DNA of 37,341 bases. Origin: Xanthobacteraceae bacterium. Its GTDB lineage: Bacteria; Pseudomonadota; Alphaproteobacteria; Rhizobiales; Xanthobacteraceae. Below, piece by piece: positions 23,305 through 31,830 of the stretch (position 1 is the stretch's first letter; each line of letters opens with the position of its first letter). The notes beneath the pieces are model-generated. The model did no database searches and had not been told where the DNA came from. It worked only from the letters and a program-made list of their open reading frames with translations. The position numbers and the translations under genes are program-made. The stretch lies in contig JAIESR010000085.1 of NCBI GenBank assembly GCA_019745775.1, forward strand, positions 1 to 37,341, given 5' to 3'.

Positions 23305-23988
23305 CTAGGCGTTCAACTCGTTGAGCTGGGAAGGATTGCGCAACACGATGCGCCGGGACGCGAGCAGCTGGATGGTTGAGCCCTCGGACAACGAGGTCAG
23401 TGTGCGCGATACGGTTTCTGTCGTCAGACCGAGATAGTCGGCGATGTCCTGACGCGACATCGGCAGTTCCACGAAGCCCTTTCCTGCCAGGCGTCCGGCC
23501 ATGTCGAGCAGGAACGCCGCGATCCGTTCCTTGGCGGTCTTGATCAGCAGCAGCGCGTGGTTCTGCGAGCGCTTCAGCTCCGCCGCCGTGATCGACCAGA
23601 GATACCGAGCAACATCGCTGTTGCTTTCCGCGCTGCTGAATACGCTATTGCGCCGCACGAGCAGGATACTGGCTTTGTCGATCGCTTCGGCGGAATAGGA
23701 ATGCTCCGAGCCGGACTCAATTCCGAAAACGTCACCAGGAAGATAGAACTCGGTGACCTGACGACGGCCGTCGCTGAGAACCTTGTAGGCCCGGACCGAG
23801 CCGCTCAGGACCTTGTAGACGTAGTCGGCGCCTTCGCCTTCACCAAAGATCTCGGCGTTGCGCTCGAAAGTCATCGACACGCCGCCAATCTGCGCGTTGT
23901 CGAACAGCGGCACTTGTCCGGCAAGCATACCTGCTTGCAGCGCGGCCGGTTGATGGGCGGAGGGTGTCGTTCGGTTGCCGGTGATCAT
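23305..23988 (-). CDS. fixK: Crp/Fnr-family regulator, FixK type
   Basis: A 227-aa transcription factor with an N-terminal cyclic-nucleotide-like beta-roll (about 28-125), a dimer helix (126-160) and a C-terminal HTH. The recognition helix LTTETVSRTLTSL has E191, S194 and R195, matching the E-xx-SR of FNR that reads TTGAT. The protein has no cysteine at all, so it cannot carry an FNR iron-sulfur cluster and also lacks the redox cysteine known in Bradyrhizobium FixK2. Its oxygen response would come from FixLJ-controlled expression. It is the natural candidate to bind the many TTGA-N6-TCAA boxes in this window. It is probably in one operon with the CBS-BON gene. Confidence 0.85.
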   Translation of the reverse strand: MITGNRTTPSAHQPAALQAGMLAGQVPLFDNAQIGGVSMTFERNAEIFGEGEGADYVYKVLSGSVRAYKVLSDGRRQVTEFYLPGDVFGIESGSEHSYSAEAIDKASILLVRRNSVFSSAESNSDVARYLWSITAAELKRSQNHALLLIKTAKERIAAFLLDMAGRLAGKGFVELPMSRQDIADYLGLTTETVSRTLTSLSEGSTIQLLASRRIVLRNPSQLNELNA

Positions 23989-24056
23989 GGCTCACTCCTC
24001 GAATTTGGTGAGCTGACACTACGCGCGCCTATGGCAATGAAAATTCAGATGAGCCT

Positions 24057-24075
24057 CTTAAGGGAAACCCCGTAG
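24057..24075 (-). promoter_or_regulatory. Possible FixJ-binding site before fixK
   Basis: On the minus strand the sequence reads CTACGGGGTTTCCCTTAAG, about 70-88 bases before the fixK ATG. The TTTCCCTTA portion resembles FixJ-phosphate sites at rhizobial fixK promoters as I remember them. The match is by eye and the consensus is loose. Confidence 0.4.
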
Positions 24076-24177
24076 TTGACAGGCGGGCCGTTCCAGCCGC
24101 CCCAGGCGCGGGCGGCCAGCGCCAAACGAACCGATCGCCCCAACGGCTCTCGCCCGTCGTCGAAAACTATCGCTATA

Positions 24178-25005
24178 TCAATGAGATAGGAGAGAACAAC
24201 GGTTGGACTTGGTGATCAAATCCCGGGTCACACCGCCGAAAATCCATTCGCGCATGCGCGTGTGCCCATAGGCACCGGCGACGATCACGTCGGCTCCGAT
24301 ATCGCTGGCATGGCTTATGAGTTGCTCAACCGCGTCGCCGCTAAGGTTCGGCACCATGTGAGAGGCGTCGACCTGATGGCGTGCGAGCCAGGCCGCGACG
24401 TCCGCAACACGGCGGCCGCCTGCGGGGCGATCTCGATCATCCTCGATGATCTCCACCACCGTCACCTCCTTGGCCTTCTGCAGCAAGGGCAGCGCATCAA
24501 CCACGGCGCGGCGGGCTTCACGGGTGTCTTTCCATCCAACGACAACGCTGGTGAGCTGAAGCCGATCAACCTCCGGCGGCACGATCATCATTGGGCGGCC
24601 AAGCTTCATCACCAGTTCGCTCGGATCGAGTCGCCACAACGGGTCGGACAGGCCGCCAACCCGATCCGCGCCCGTGAGCACGAGATCGGCCGCGCGCGCT
24701 TCCCGCGCGACATACTCGCTAGGCACGGCATAGGCGCGGCGCCATTCGACGTTCTCAGCCCGATTTTGGCAGGCCGCCCTGAAACGCTGCTCCAATTTAT
24801 TGAGCTTCTCGTTGGCGTCGGCCTCGAGCTGCCGCACTAGGGTTTGCGCCAGCACGCCCTCGGCATAGACCGACGGTTGAGGCTGACAGCAAGCAATTCC
24901 TACCAGCCTTGCATCGAATTGTTTCGCAAGATCGCCGGCAACATGCAGCCTCGCGTCATTGGACTCATCGAGATCGAGATGCACCATCACTGTCGCGTAC
25001 GTCAT
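24178..25005 (-). CDS. Tandem universal stress protein
   Basis: A 275-aa cytosolic protein with two UspA domains (about 1-145 and 150-275). The second carries the ATP-binding pattern GAYGHTRMREWIFGGVTRDLI. The first has only a degenerate form (LTGADRVGGLSDPLWRLDPSELV), so nucleotide binding is expected in the C-terminal half. The open frame extends upstream, but homology begins at MTYATVMVHLDLD and the ATG at 25005 is the sensible start. A TTGA-N6-TCAA box is centred 82 bases upstream, giving about a 41-base leader. Tandem USPs are common in low-oxygen regulons of alphaproteobacteria. Confidence 0.88.
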   Translation of the reverse strand: MTYATVMVHLDLDESNDARLHVAGDLAKQFDARLVGIACCQPQPSVYAEGVLAQTLVRQLEADANEKLNKLEQRFRAACQNRAENVEWRRAYAVPSEYVAREARAADLVLTGADRVGGLSDPLWRLDPSELVMKLGRPMMIVPPEVDRLQLTSVVVGWKDTREARRAVVDALPLLQKAKEVTVVEIIEDDRDRPAGGRRVADVAAWLARHQVDASHMVPNLSGDAVEQLISHASDIGADVIVAGAYGHTRMREWIFGGVTRDLITKSNRCSLLSH

Positions 25006-25080
25006 GACCGTCTCCGCAAATGCTGCCGTGCCGTTTGGCGGGCACCTGATGAAGACTAGCGGGTGTGGCGCATGCACCCG

Positions 25081-25094
25081 TTGATCAAGGTCAA
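25081..25094 (-). promoter_or_regulatory. FixK/FNR-type box before universal stress protein
   Basis: TTGATCAAGGTCAA has one perfect TTGAT half and a GTCAA half. The spacing to the USP ATG fits class II activation. It lies in the short gap after the VIT1 gene stop, so it would give the USP its own promoter. Confidence 0.6.
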
Positions 25095-25112
25095 ACTGGC
25101 CAATTAAGCGCG

Positions 25113-25847
25113 TCAGGACAGGATCGCTGCCAGTACATGCCCCGCCGCATAGGCGAGAGCGGCCGCGATACCACCGATAGCCAAGGTTTCCAGAGCCGAG
25201 GTCCATGCGGATCGCACCGACCATCGGCTCTTGAACGAGCCGATCAGCAGGAATGCCATCGACGTGGCGATTGCCGACGCAACAAGCCCGCCACCAGCAA
25301 GATAGGGCGCCAAGGGAATCGATCCGAATATCGCAAATGCCGCGAACGTGCTGAGCGCCGCTCTCACCGGCGATCGGATCAGCGGGGACACTCCATATTC
25401 CTCGAAAACCATCGTCCGCGCCCATCGGCCTTTGTCGGCGCATATGGTGTCGACCGCGCGCTCGAGATCAGCACCGCCAAAGCCCATCTTCTCGAATATC
25501 TGACGGATCTCCTCCCGCTCGCCTTCCGGCACGGCCGCTATGTGCTTGTGCTCGATGGCCAGCAGCCGCTGGTATTGCTCGATCTCCGACTTGGTACCGG
25601 CATAATTGGCGACGGCCATCGAAAATCCGTCAGCCAGCAGGTTGGCACAGCCTAGAATGAGCACGACCCGCGACGACAAGCTTGCACCCGCGACGCCCGC
25701 GGCAACGGCGAAAGTCGTCACCGCGCCGTCGATGCCACCGTACACCCAGTCCCGGAGGTAACTCCCACCCGGCTCCGACCCCAGGCGCTGACGGATCTCC
25801 TCGCGCGAATGTCCATGCTCAAGCGGAATGGCGGCTCGGTCAGACAT
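25113..25847 (-). CDS. VIT1/CCC1-family metal transporter
   Basis: A 244-aa membrane protein of the VIT1/CCC1 family, which moves Fe(II) or Mn(II). The hallmark first span reads DWVYGGIDGAVTTFAVAAGVAGA. The next spans contain LLADGFSMAVANYAGTKSE, and a charged cytosolic metal-binding loop follows with many Glu residues (EREEIRQIFEKMGFGGADLERAV). Three more spans lie near the C-terminus. The start is set at ATG 25847 (MSDRAA), which overlaps the last codons of the upstream DASS transporter by 8 bases. The two are therefore translationally coupled, and the pairing suggests metal and anion movement together. The direction of transport cannot be told. Confidence 0.88.
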   Translation of the reverse strand: MSDRAAIPLEHGHSREEIRQRLGSEPGGSYLRDWVYGGIDGAVTTFAVAAGVAGASLSSRVVLILGCANLLADGFSMAVANYAGTKSEIEQYQRLLAIEHKHIAAVPEGEREEIRQIFEKMGFGGADLERAVDTICADKGRWARTMVFEEYGVSPLIRSPVRAALSTFAAFAIFGSIPLAPYLAGGGLVASAIATSMAFLLIGSFKSRWSVRSAWTSALETLAIGGIAAALAYAAGHVLAAILS

Positions 25848-27357
25848 AGCCGAGCCATCGCCAATATGTCGCGCCAAGCGCCATAACCAGTGCAAATGCG
25901 ATGATCGTCAGGACCAAGCCGATCTTCACGAATTGTCGCGCGTCGAAAGTATCGGTTCCGTAAGCCACCATATTTTGCGGGGCGTTCACGACCAGGATGA
26001 ATCCGAAGCTCACGACGAACTGCAGCAGTAGCGTCATCCCGACAACGTTGATGCCGGGTGTGGCGACCCCCTGCAGCACGGCGATCACGATCGGGATCAT
26101 CGCCGAGGCCAGCGCCGTCGCACTGGCAAAGCCGAGATGAATGACGATCAGGAACAGGCTCATGACCGCGAGGATGAACAGGGCGGTCGCGTTCTTGAGG
26201 CCGAATTCAGCGACGGCGATATCGGCCAGCCAGACCGCGCCCTTGGTCTGCAGCAGCGCAGTGCCAAGACTGATGCCGATACCGAACAGCACGATGGTCC
26301 CCCAGGGGATATTCGGCTGCGCCTCCTTCCAGGTCATGATTCCGATGCCGGGCAGAAACATCAGCGCGACCGCGGCAATGGTGGTGGAACTGGTATCGAA
26401 CCGATGAAGGACGCCCTCGGTCGACCAGAACGCCAGCAACGTCAGCGAGAGCGCCAGAAGCTTCTTCTCCTTGGCGCTCATCGGACCGAGATCGGCAAGC
26501 GCCTTGCGGATCGCCTCTCGGCCTCCCGCCACGTTGCTGATGCCGGGCGGCATCATGCGCATCATCACGAAATAGAGCGCGATAGTCATCAGGATCGCGA
26601 ACGGAGCCGCCGCGATCAGCCAGTCCAGCCAGGTGATCGTGACCTTGAGCATCTTCTCGATGAATCCGACCGCCACCATGTTCTGCGCCGCAGCGGTCTT
26701 GATGCCGACGTTCCAGATGCTCGCGGTTTGCGTGGTCGTGATCATGATCATGCCGGCAAAGGCGCTTTTCTTGCCGACGCCGAAGGCGGCGATGATGCCG
26801 AGCATGATCGGCACCAGGCACGAGACCCGCGCCGTCGTCGACGGCACCAGAAACGCCAGCACGATGCCGACCAGCATCGAGCCGGCCACGACGTGACGTG
26901 TTTCGGTCCCGACCCGCGAGAGAATGACGAGCGCAATCCGCCGGTCGAGACCAGTCGCGGTCATCGCGGCCGCCAGGAACAGCGCCGAGGCGACCAGCGC
27001 CAACGCGGTATTGGCGAAGCCGCTGAAGGCAAGGCCCAGGCCCGCGCTGGTTCCCATGAGTGATTTCGGGTTTGCGGGGTTGGGCGAGATGCCGAGGAGG
27101 AAGGCCATCAGCGCGGCGACCACCACCGCCGAGACCGCGTAGTCCAGCGCCTCGGTCATCCAGACGATGACCGCAAACGCAAGGATCGCAAGCATGCGAT
27201 GGCCCGCGACCGGGAGGTTGTCCGGTGTCGGAAGCATGAGGATCAACAAGAGGACCGCGATCGCCGCGAGCAGGCCGATATTGGTGGTCCGCCACCCGGA
27301 CTGTTTGGCGGCTTCCGGGCCCACGCCCACGGCCGGTGCTTGATCGACGACAGACAT
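25840..27357 (-). CDS. DASS/SLC13-family anion transporter
   Basis: A 505-aa membrane protein of the divalent anion:sodium symporter family (dicarboxylate or sulfate). It has about a dozen spans. The signature regions are VPSTTARVSCLVPIM in the first half and NAPQNMVAYGTDTFD in the second, where SNT/NAP-type motifs form the substrate and sodium sites. The N-terminal 22 residues are polar. The ligand cannot be assigned; carboxylates would suit the catabolic neighbourhood. The last codons overlap the VIT1 start. A TTGA-N6-TCAA box lies 64-77 bases upstream and could serve this gene, the divergent Pat-like gene, or both. Confidence 0.9.
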   Translation of the reverse strand: MSVVDQAPAVGVGPEAAKQSGWRTTNIGLLAAIAVLLLILMLPTPDNLPVAGHRMLAILAFAVIVWMTEALDYAVSAVVVAALMAFLLGISPNPANPKSLMGTSAGLGLAFSGFANTALALVASALFLAAAMTATGLDRRIALVILSRVGTETRHVVAGSMLVGIVLAFLVPSTTARVSCLVPIMLGIIAAFGVGKKSAFAGMIMITTTQTASIWNVGIKTAAAQNMVAVGFIEKMLKVTITWLDWLIAAAPFAILMTIALYFVMMRMMPPGISNVAGGREAIRKALADLGPMSAKEKKLLALSLTLLAFWSTEGVLHRFDTSSTTIAAVALMFLPGIGIMTWKEAQPNIPWGTIVLFGIGISLGTALLQTKGAVWLADIAVAEFGLKNATALFILAVMSLFLIVIHLGFASATALASAMIPIVIAVLQGVATPGINVVGMTLLLQFVVSFGFILVVNAPQNMVAYGTDTFDARQFVKIGLVLTIIAFALVMALGATYWRWLGYV

Positions 27358-27420
27358 GATCTCCTCCCGCGCTGAAAACGGCCTTCATCACAACATTGTG
27401 CCGGACTGCAGAGCGGTGCT

Positions 27421-27434
27421 TTGAGGCAAGTCAA
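27421..27434. promoter_or_regulatory. FixK/FNR-type box in a divergent intergenic region
   Basis: TTGAGGCAAGTCAA keeps the outer TTGA and TCAA, but the inner bases differ from TTGAT/ATCAA. Class II spacing works in both directions: about a 29-base leader for the DASS gene and 57 bases for the acyl-CoA synthetase-GNAT gene. Confidence 0.5.
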
Positions 27435-27525
27435 AAGCTAAAGTCGAGGTATTGGTGACAAGGCACGGTAACAAACCGGACCTAAGCTGCGGTACCAGAG
27501 CCCACCCCAACGTGTTGAATGGACA

Positions 27526-30219
27526 ATGTCGACGTATCGTCTGGACCGCTTGCTGTCACCGCGATCGGTTGCCGTGATTGGAGCGAGCCCGCGCGAGCGT
27601 TCGGTCGGGCGCGCGATCCTTAAGAACCTGCGCGACGGCGGATTTGCCGGCGAAGTCCACGTCGTCAATACGCACTATCCGGAGATCGACGGGAACCGGA
27701 CCGTCGCGCGCCTGCAAGATTTGGCGGTACCGCCCGATCTCGCTGTTATTGCAGCGCCGGCGCAGGCGGTCCCTGACATCGTCAGGGACGCGGCCCAACA
27801 CGGTGTCGGCGCCGCCGTGGTCGTCACCGCGGGGCTTGGGCATGGCCCCGGCTCGCTCGCTTCGGCGTGCGAGCAGGCCGCGCGAGCGAAGGGCCTGCGC
27901 CTGCTGGGACCGAATTGCCTCGGCCTGATGGTCCCGCACGCCAAGCTGAACGCAGGTTTCGCCGCGCGGATGCCGCCGGCAGGCGATCTCGCGCTGATCT
28001 CTCAATCAGGTGCCATTGCCGCGGGCATGGTCGATTGGGCAGCCGGCCGTTCGGCCGGCTTTTCTGCGGTCGTGTCGATCGGTGACCAGCTCGATATCGA
28101 CTTCGGCGATTTGCTCGACTACTTCGCCCTCGATCTGCGCACCCGCGCAATTCTGCTCTACATCGAGTCAATCAAGGATGCTCGCAAGTTCATGTCGGCG
28201 GCGCGGGCCGCCGCGCGCGTCAAACCGGTCATCGTGATCAAGGCCGGACGCCACACTGAGGCGGCGCGTGCGGCGGCGACGCATACCGGCGCGCTTGCCG
28301 GCGCCGACGATGTCTATGACGCCGCGTTCCGGCGTGCCGGACTGCTGCGGGTCCTGGACCTTGGTGAGCTCTTTAATGCTGCCGAAACGCTCGGCAGACT
28401 CCGAGGTCCTCTTGGCGGACGCCTCGCAATCGTGACAAACGGTGGTGGCATCGGTGTGCTGGCGATCGATCGATTGATCGATCTTGGCGGGACGCCCGCC
28501 GCTATTTCCGAGGCCACGATCGAACGCCTTGATCCGCTATTGCCGCCAACATGGTCCCGGTCGAACCCGGTCGATATCATCGGCGATGCCGATGCCGGGC
28601 GATATGCCAAGGCACTCGACGCATTGCTGGACGATCCTGCCGTGGACGCGGTCCTCGTGATGAACGTCGAAACCGCCTTGGCACCGGCAGCAGAGATCGC
28701 AAAGGCCGTCGCCGAGATCGCGTGCGCGCAACGTCAGCGCTGGGTGCGCCCCAAGCCGATCCTGGCGACGTGGGTCGGAAATGCCGCGAAAGTCGGAGAG
28801 ATTTTCGACCAAGCCGATGTTCCAAGCTATCCGACCGAAACAGACGCGATCCGCGGCTTCATGCATCTCGTTCGTCACGGAAACGTTGTACGCACCCTGA
28901 TGCAGACGCCGCCGTCGCTTCCGAGCGATTTTTCGCCGGACGTCGCAACAGCGCGGAAACTCGTGGCGCAAGTCATCGCCGACGGTCGGCTATGGATGGA
29001 CCCCGTCGAAGCAACAAAGTTACTGCAGTGTTACGCCATCCCAACGGTGCCTGTCGTGGCGGCATCCGATCCAGACGCTGCTGCGGAGGCAGCCGTACCC
29101 TTCCTATCGGCTGGTGGGGCGGTCGTCGTAAAAATCCATTCCCGCGATATCATCCACAAGTCCGATGTCAACGGCGTTCGGCTCAATCTGACCAGCGTGG
29201 CGGCCGTGCGTGACGCCGCACAGGCCATGATCGCAGACGCCAGGAAAGCGCTGCCTGCGGCTCGCATATCCGGCGTCACCGTTCAGCCGATGATCGTTCG
29301 CCCCAGGGCGCGCGAGCTGATCGCCGGCATTGCCGACGACCCGACTTTCGGGCCAGTGATCGTATTCGGCCGTGGTGGCGTCGCCGTCGAGGTGATCAAC
29401 GATAAGGCTTTGTCGCTCCCACCGCTCGACCTCAATCTGGCGCGCGAGCTGGTAGAACGTACCCGCGTGTCGCGGCTTCTCGGCGCCTATCGGAACGTGC
29501 CGGCAGTCAAACATGACCAGGTCGCGCTCACACTCGTAAAGCTCGCGCAGCTCGCGGCAGACCTGCCTCACGTCCGCGACCTCGACATCAATCCGCTACT
29601 CGCCGACGAGACCGGTGTGCTCGCGCTCGATGCAAGAATTGCTGTCACCCCCGCGATCACAAAGCGGGCCGGCCCTGGACATCCGCGGTTTGCAGTCCGG
29701 CCATACCCCTCGGAATGGGAACGGCACATGGCGATCGAGGGGGTTGGGGACATCCTGGTCCGCCCGGTCCGTCCCGAGGACGAGGTGCTGTATCCCAATT
29801 TCTTCCGCCAGGTTTCGGCGGACGACATGCGGTTGCGTTTCTTCGCCCCTGTCAAAGATCTCGGGCATGCGTTCATTGCGCGGCTGACGCAACTCGACTA
29901 TGCGCGCGCCATGGCGTTCGCTGCCATATCGAAGGAGTCAGGCGATCTCATCGGCGTCGTGCGACTGCATTCGGATGCCAACTATGAAACCAGCGAATAC
30001 GCGATCCTGCTGCGTTCCGACATGAAGGGGCACGGTCTCGGTTGGAAGCTGATGGAACTTATTATCGAGTATGCAAGAGCCGAGGGGCTTCGCCGCGTCG
30101 ACGGGCAGGTCCTTGCTGAGAACCTCGCCATGCTGAAGATGTGTCGCGAGCTCGGATTCACGGTGGCGGCAGGCAGATCCGATCGGGACGTCGTCAACGT
30201 CAGTTTGGCTCTGTGTTGA
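27526..30219 (+). CDS. Acyl-CoA synthetase-like (NDP-forming) / GNAT fusion, Pat-like
   Basis: An 897-aa multidomain protein. Residues 1-130 form a CoA-binding domain (AVIGASPRERSVGRAIL). About 150-300 is a succinyl-CoA-ligase-like domain with ISQSGAIAAGM and THTGALAGADDVYDAAFRRAG (H253). An ATP-grasp-like domain covers about 480-700 (GAVVVKIHSRDIIHKSDVNGVRLNL). A GNAT acetyltransferase forms the C-terminus (IGVVRLHSDANYETSEYAILLRSDMKGHGLGWKLMELIIEYAR). The order matches protein acetyltransferase Pat/PatZ, which acetylates acyl-CoA synthetases; in Rhodopseudomonas a Pat-type enzyme controls aromatic acyl-CoA ligases. In Pat enzymes the synthetase part is often catalytically dead; whether H253 means it is active here is open. 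A TTGA-N6-TCAA box precedes it, and fixL follows 97 bases later. Confidence 0.88.
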   Translation: MSTYRLDRLLSPRSVAVIGASPRERSVGRAILKNLRDGGFAGEVHVVNTHYPEIDGNRTVARLQDLAVPPDLAVIAAPAQAVPDIVRDAAQHGVGAAVVVTAGLGHGPGSLASACEQAARAKGLRLLGPNCLGLMVPHAKLNAGFAARMPPAGDLALISQSGAIAAGMVDWAAGRSAGFSAVVSIGDQLDIDFGDLLDYFALDLRTRAILLYIESIKDARKFMSAARAAARVKPVIVIKAGRHTEAARAAATHTGALAGADDVYDAAFRRAGLLRVLDLGELFNAAETLGRLRGPLGGRLAIVTNGGGIGVLAIDRLIDLGGTPAAISEATIERLDPLLPPTWSRSNPVDIIGDADAGRYAKALDALLDDPAVDAVLVMNVETALAPAAEIAKAVAEIACAQRQRWVRPKPILATWVGNAAKVGEIFDQADVPSYPTETDAIRGFMHLVRHGNVVRTLMQTPPSLPSDFSPDVATARKLVAQVIADGRLWMDPVEATKLLQCYAIPTVPVVAASDPDAAAEAAVPFLSAGGAVVVKIHSRDIIHKSDVNGVRLNLTSVAAVRDAAQAMIADARKALPAARISGVTVQPMIVRPRARELIAGIADDPTFGPVIVFGRGGVAVEVINDKALSLPPLDLNLARELVERTRVSRLLGAYRNVPAVKHDQVALTLVKLAQLAADLPHVRDLDINPLLADETGVLALDARIAVTPAITKRAGPGHPRFAVRPYPSEWERHMAIEGVGDILVRPVRPEDEVLYPNFFRQVSADDMRLRFFAPVKDLGHAFIARLTQLDYARAMAFAAISKESGDLIGVVRLHSDANYETSEYAILLRSDMKGHGLGWKLMELIIEYARAEGLRRVDGQVLAENLAMLKMCRELGFTVAAGRSDRDVVNVSLALC

Positions 30220-30316
30220 GGCTACCCAAGTGGTCGATTCGCGCTTGTTCCGTCGCGCAGTTCAGCGCGCCGGCGCTCTTCTCTCCACGGCAATATCGTC
30301 GTAGTAACTTCGGGCC

Positions 30317-31378
30317 ATGAAACCGCCGACCCCCGAAGCAAATACGGCACGACCGGACGCCGCCTTTCGAGCACTCGAGCGTACCCAAGCCATGGTGCGA
30401 AGCCTGGACGGGACGATCATCCATTGGTCGTCGGGCATGCAGCGGCTCTACGGCTACGGCCCGGAGGACGTGACTGGGCGGCGTTCCCAGGACTTGCTGA
30501 GGACCGAGTTTCCGAAGCCGGCGGCGGAGATCGCGAACGACTTGCTGCAGAACGAGCATTGGAACGGCGAACTGACCAACCACCGCAAGGACGGCGCGCG
30601 CGTATGTGTCGCCAGCCAATGCTCGGTCTGGCGGAACAGCGGCGCGGCCGAGGTCATCGAAATCCACAGCGACATCACGCATCTGAAGCTGGCGGAGCTG
30701 GATCTGGGAGCGCGCGAAGCCCATCTCAAATCGATCCTGGAGACCGTTCCCGACGCCATGATCGTGATCAACGAGCGCGGGATCGTGCAATCCTTCAGCT
30801 TGGCGGCCGAGCGCTTGTTCGGATATGGCTCGAACGAGGTCATCGGCAAGAACATCAAGATACTCATGCCCTCGCCATATCGAGAGAGCCACGACGGCTA
30901 TATGGATCGCTACCTGCGGACTGGAGAGCGTCGAATTATCGGGATTGGACGCGTCGTCGTGGGGGAACGCAAGGACGGCTCTACTTTTCCGATGGAATTG
31001 GCCGTCGGCGAAATGCGTTCGGCAGACCAGCGATTCTTCACCGGCTTCATCCGTGACCTGACCGAGCGGCAGAGAACCGAAGCCGCCTGCAAGAACTGCA
31101 GACTGAACTCGTCCACATTTCTCGCCTCACGGCGATGGGTGAGATGGCGTCAGCGCTGGCGCATGAGCTCAACCAGCCGCTATCCGCGATCGCCAACTAC
31201 CTCAAAGGCGCCAAGCGTCTGTTGGCGGACCGCGACGACGATGACGCCGATATGGTCCGCGGCGCCATGGACAAGGCCGCCGAGCAAGCCTTGCGCGCGG
31301 GCCAGATCATCCGCCGGCTGCGTGATTTCGTTGCACGCGGCGAGAGCGAGCGGCGGATCGAGAGCATCAACAAGCTGA
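30317..31378 (+). pseudogene. fixL: FixL oxygen sensor kinase, sensory half (frameshifted)
   Basis: The first 258 or so residues are a normal FixL sensory region. PAS-1 covers about 20-125. The heme PAS-2 (about 132-250) has proximal His H192 in [11 protein letters not shown] and the distal Arg R212 in IIGIGRVV. Their 20-residue spacing equals that of H200 and R220 in Bradyrhizobium FixL. After TERQRTEA (E255-A256) the frame is lost: one C appears to be missing near 31083, where GAAGCCGCCTG should read GAAGCCCGCCTG. Beyond that point the frame yields Arg/Ser-rich nonsense to 31378, while the kinase continues in another frame. As read, no intact FixL is made. The sensory part shows no other decay. 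Confidence 0.85.
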
Positions 31379-31830
31379 TCGAGGAAGCGAGCGCCCTCGC
31401 CCTCGTGGGCGCCAAGGAGCACGGTGTGCGGGTACGCCTCCAGGTCGACCCCGCCCATGATTCGATCCTGGCGGACAAGGTGCAGATCCAGCAGGTGCTA
31501 TTGAACCTGTTCCGGAACGCGATCGAGTCAGTCGCGCACGGTTCGCGACGCGAGCTGCTGGTTGCCAGCCGGCCGGCCGCCAACGGCATGGTCGAGGTTT
31601 CGGTCGCCGATACCGGGACTGGCATCAGTCCTGACATTGCGGAGCAGCTGTTTCAGCCGTTCGTCACCACCAAGTCGCAGGGAATGGGTGTCGGGCTGTC
31701 CATTTCGCGCACAATCATCGAGGCTCATGGCGGTCGGATCTGGACAGAGCCTAATCCCGGCGGCGGCGCCATTTTCAAGTTCACGCTGCGAGCAATGACC
31801 AAGGAGCACATGAGCGATGCCCCCCGGTAG
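31135..31830 (+). pseudogene. fixL: FixL oxygen sensor kinase, kinase half (frameshifted)
   Basis: This frame is the continuation of fixL after the single-base loss. Homology starts before the ATG: the frame reads RLQELQTEL from 31084. It contains the H-box [16 protein letters not shown], the N-box VLLNLFRNAIES, the G1 box VADTGTGISPDIAEQLFQPFVTT and the G2 box GMGVGLSISRTIIEAHGG, a full HWE-free FixL-type HisKA/HATPase. If translation restarted at the internal ATG, the kinase would lack its sensor and part of its dimer helix. The stop overlaps the fixJ start by 14 bases, normal for a fixLJ operon. Combine with the sensory half for the real gene, 30317-31830. Confidence 0.85.

Noticed and set aside
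30218-30232. TTGAGGCTACCCAAG after the Pat-like gene, as a possible FixK box before fixL
   Set aside because: Its right half is not TCAA and its spacing to fixL is poor.
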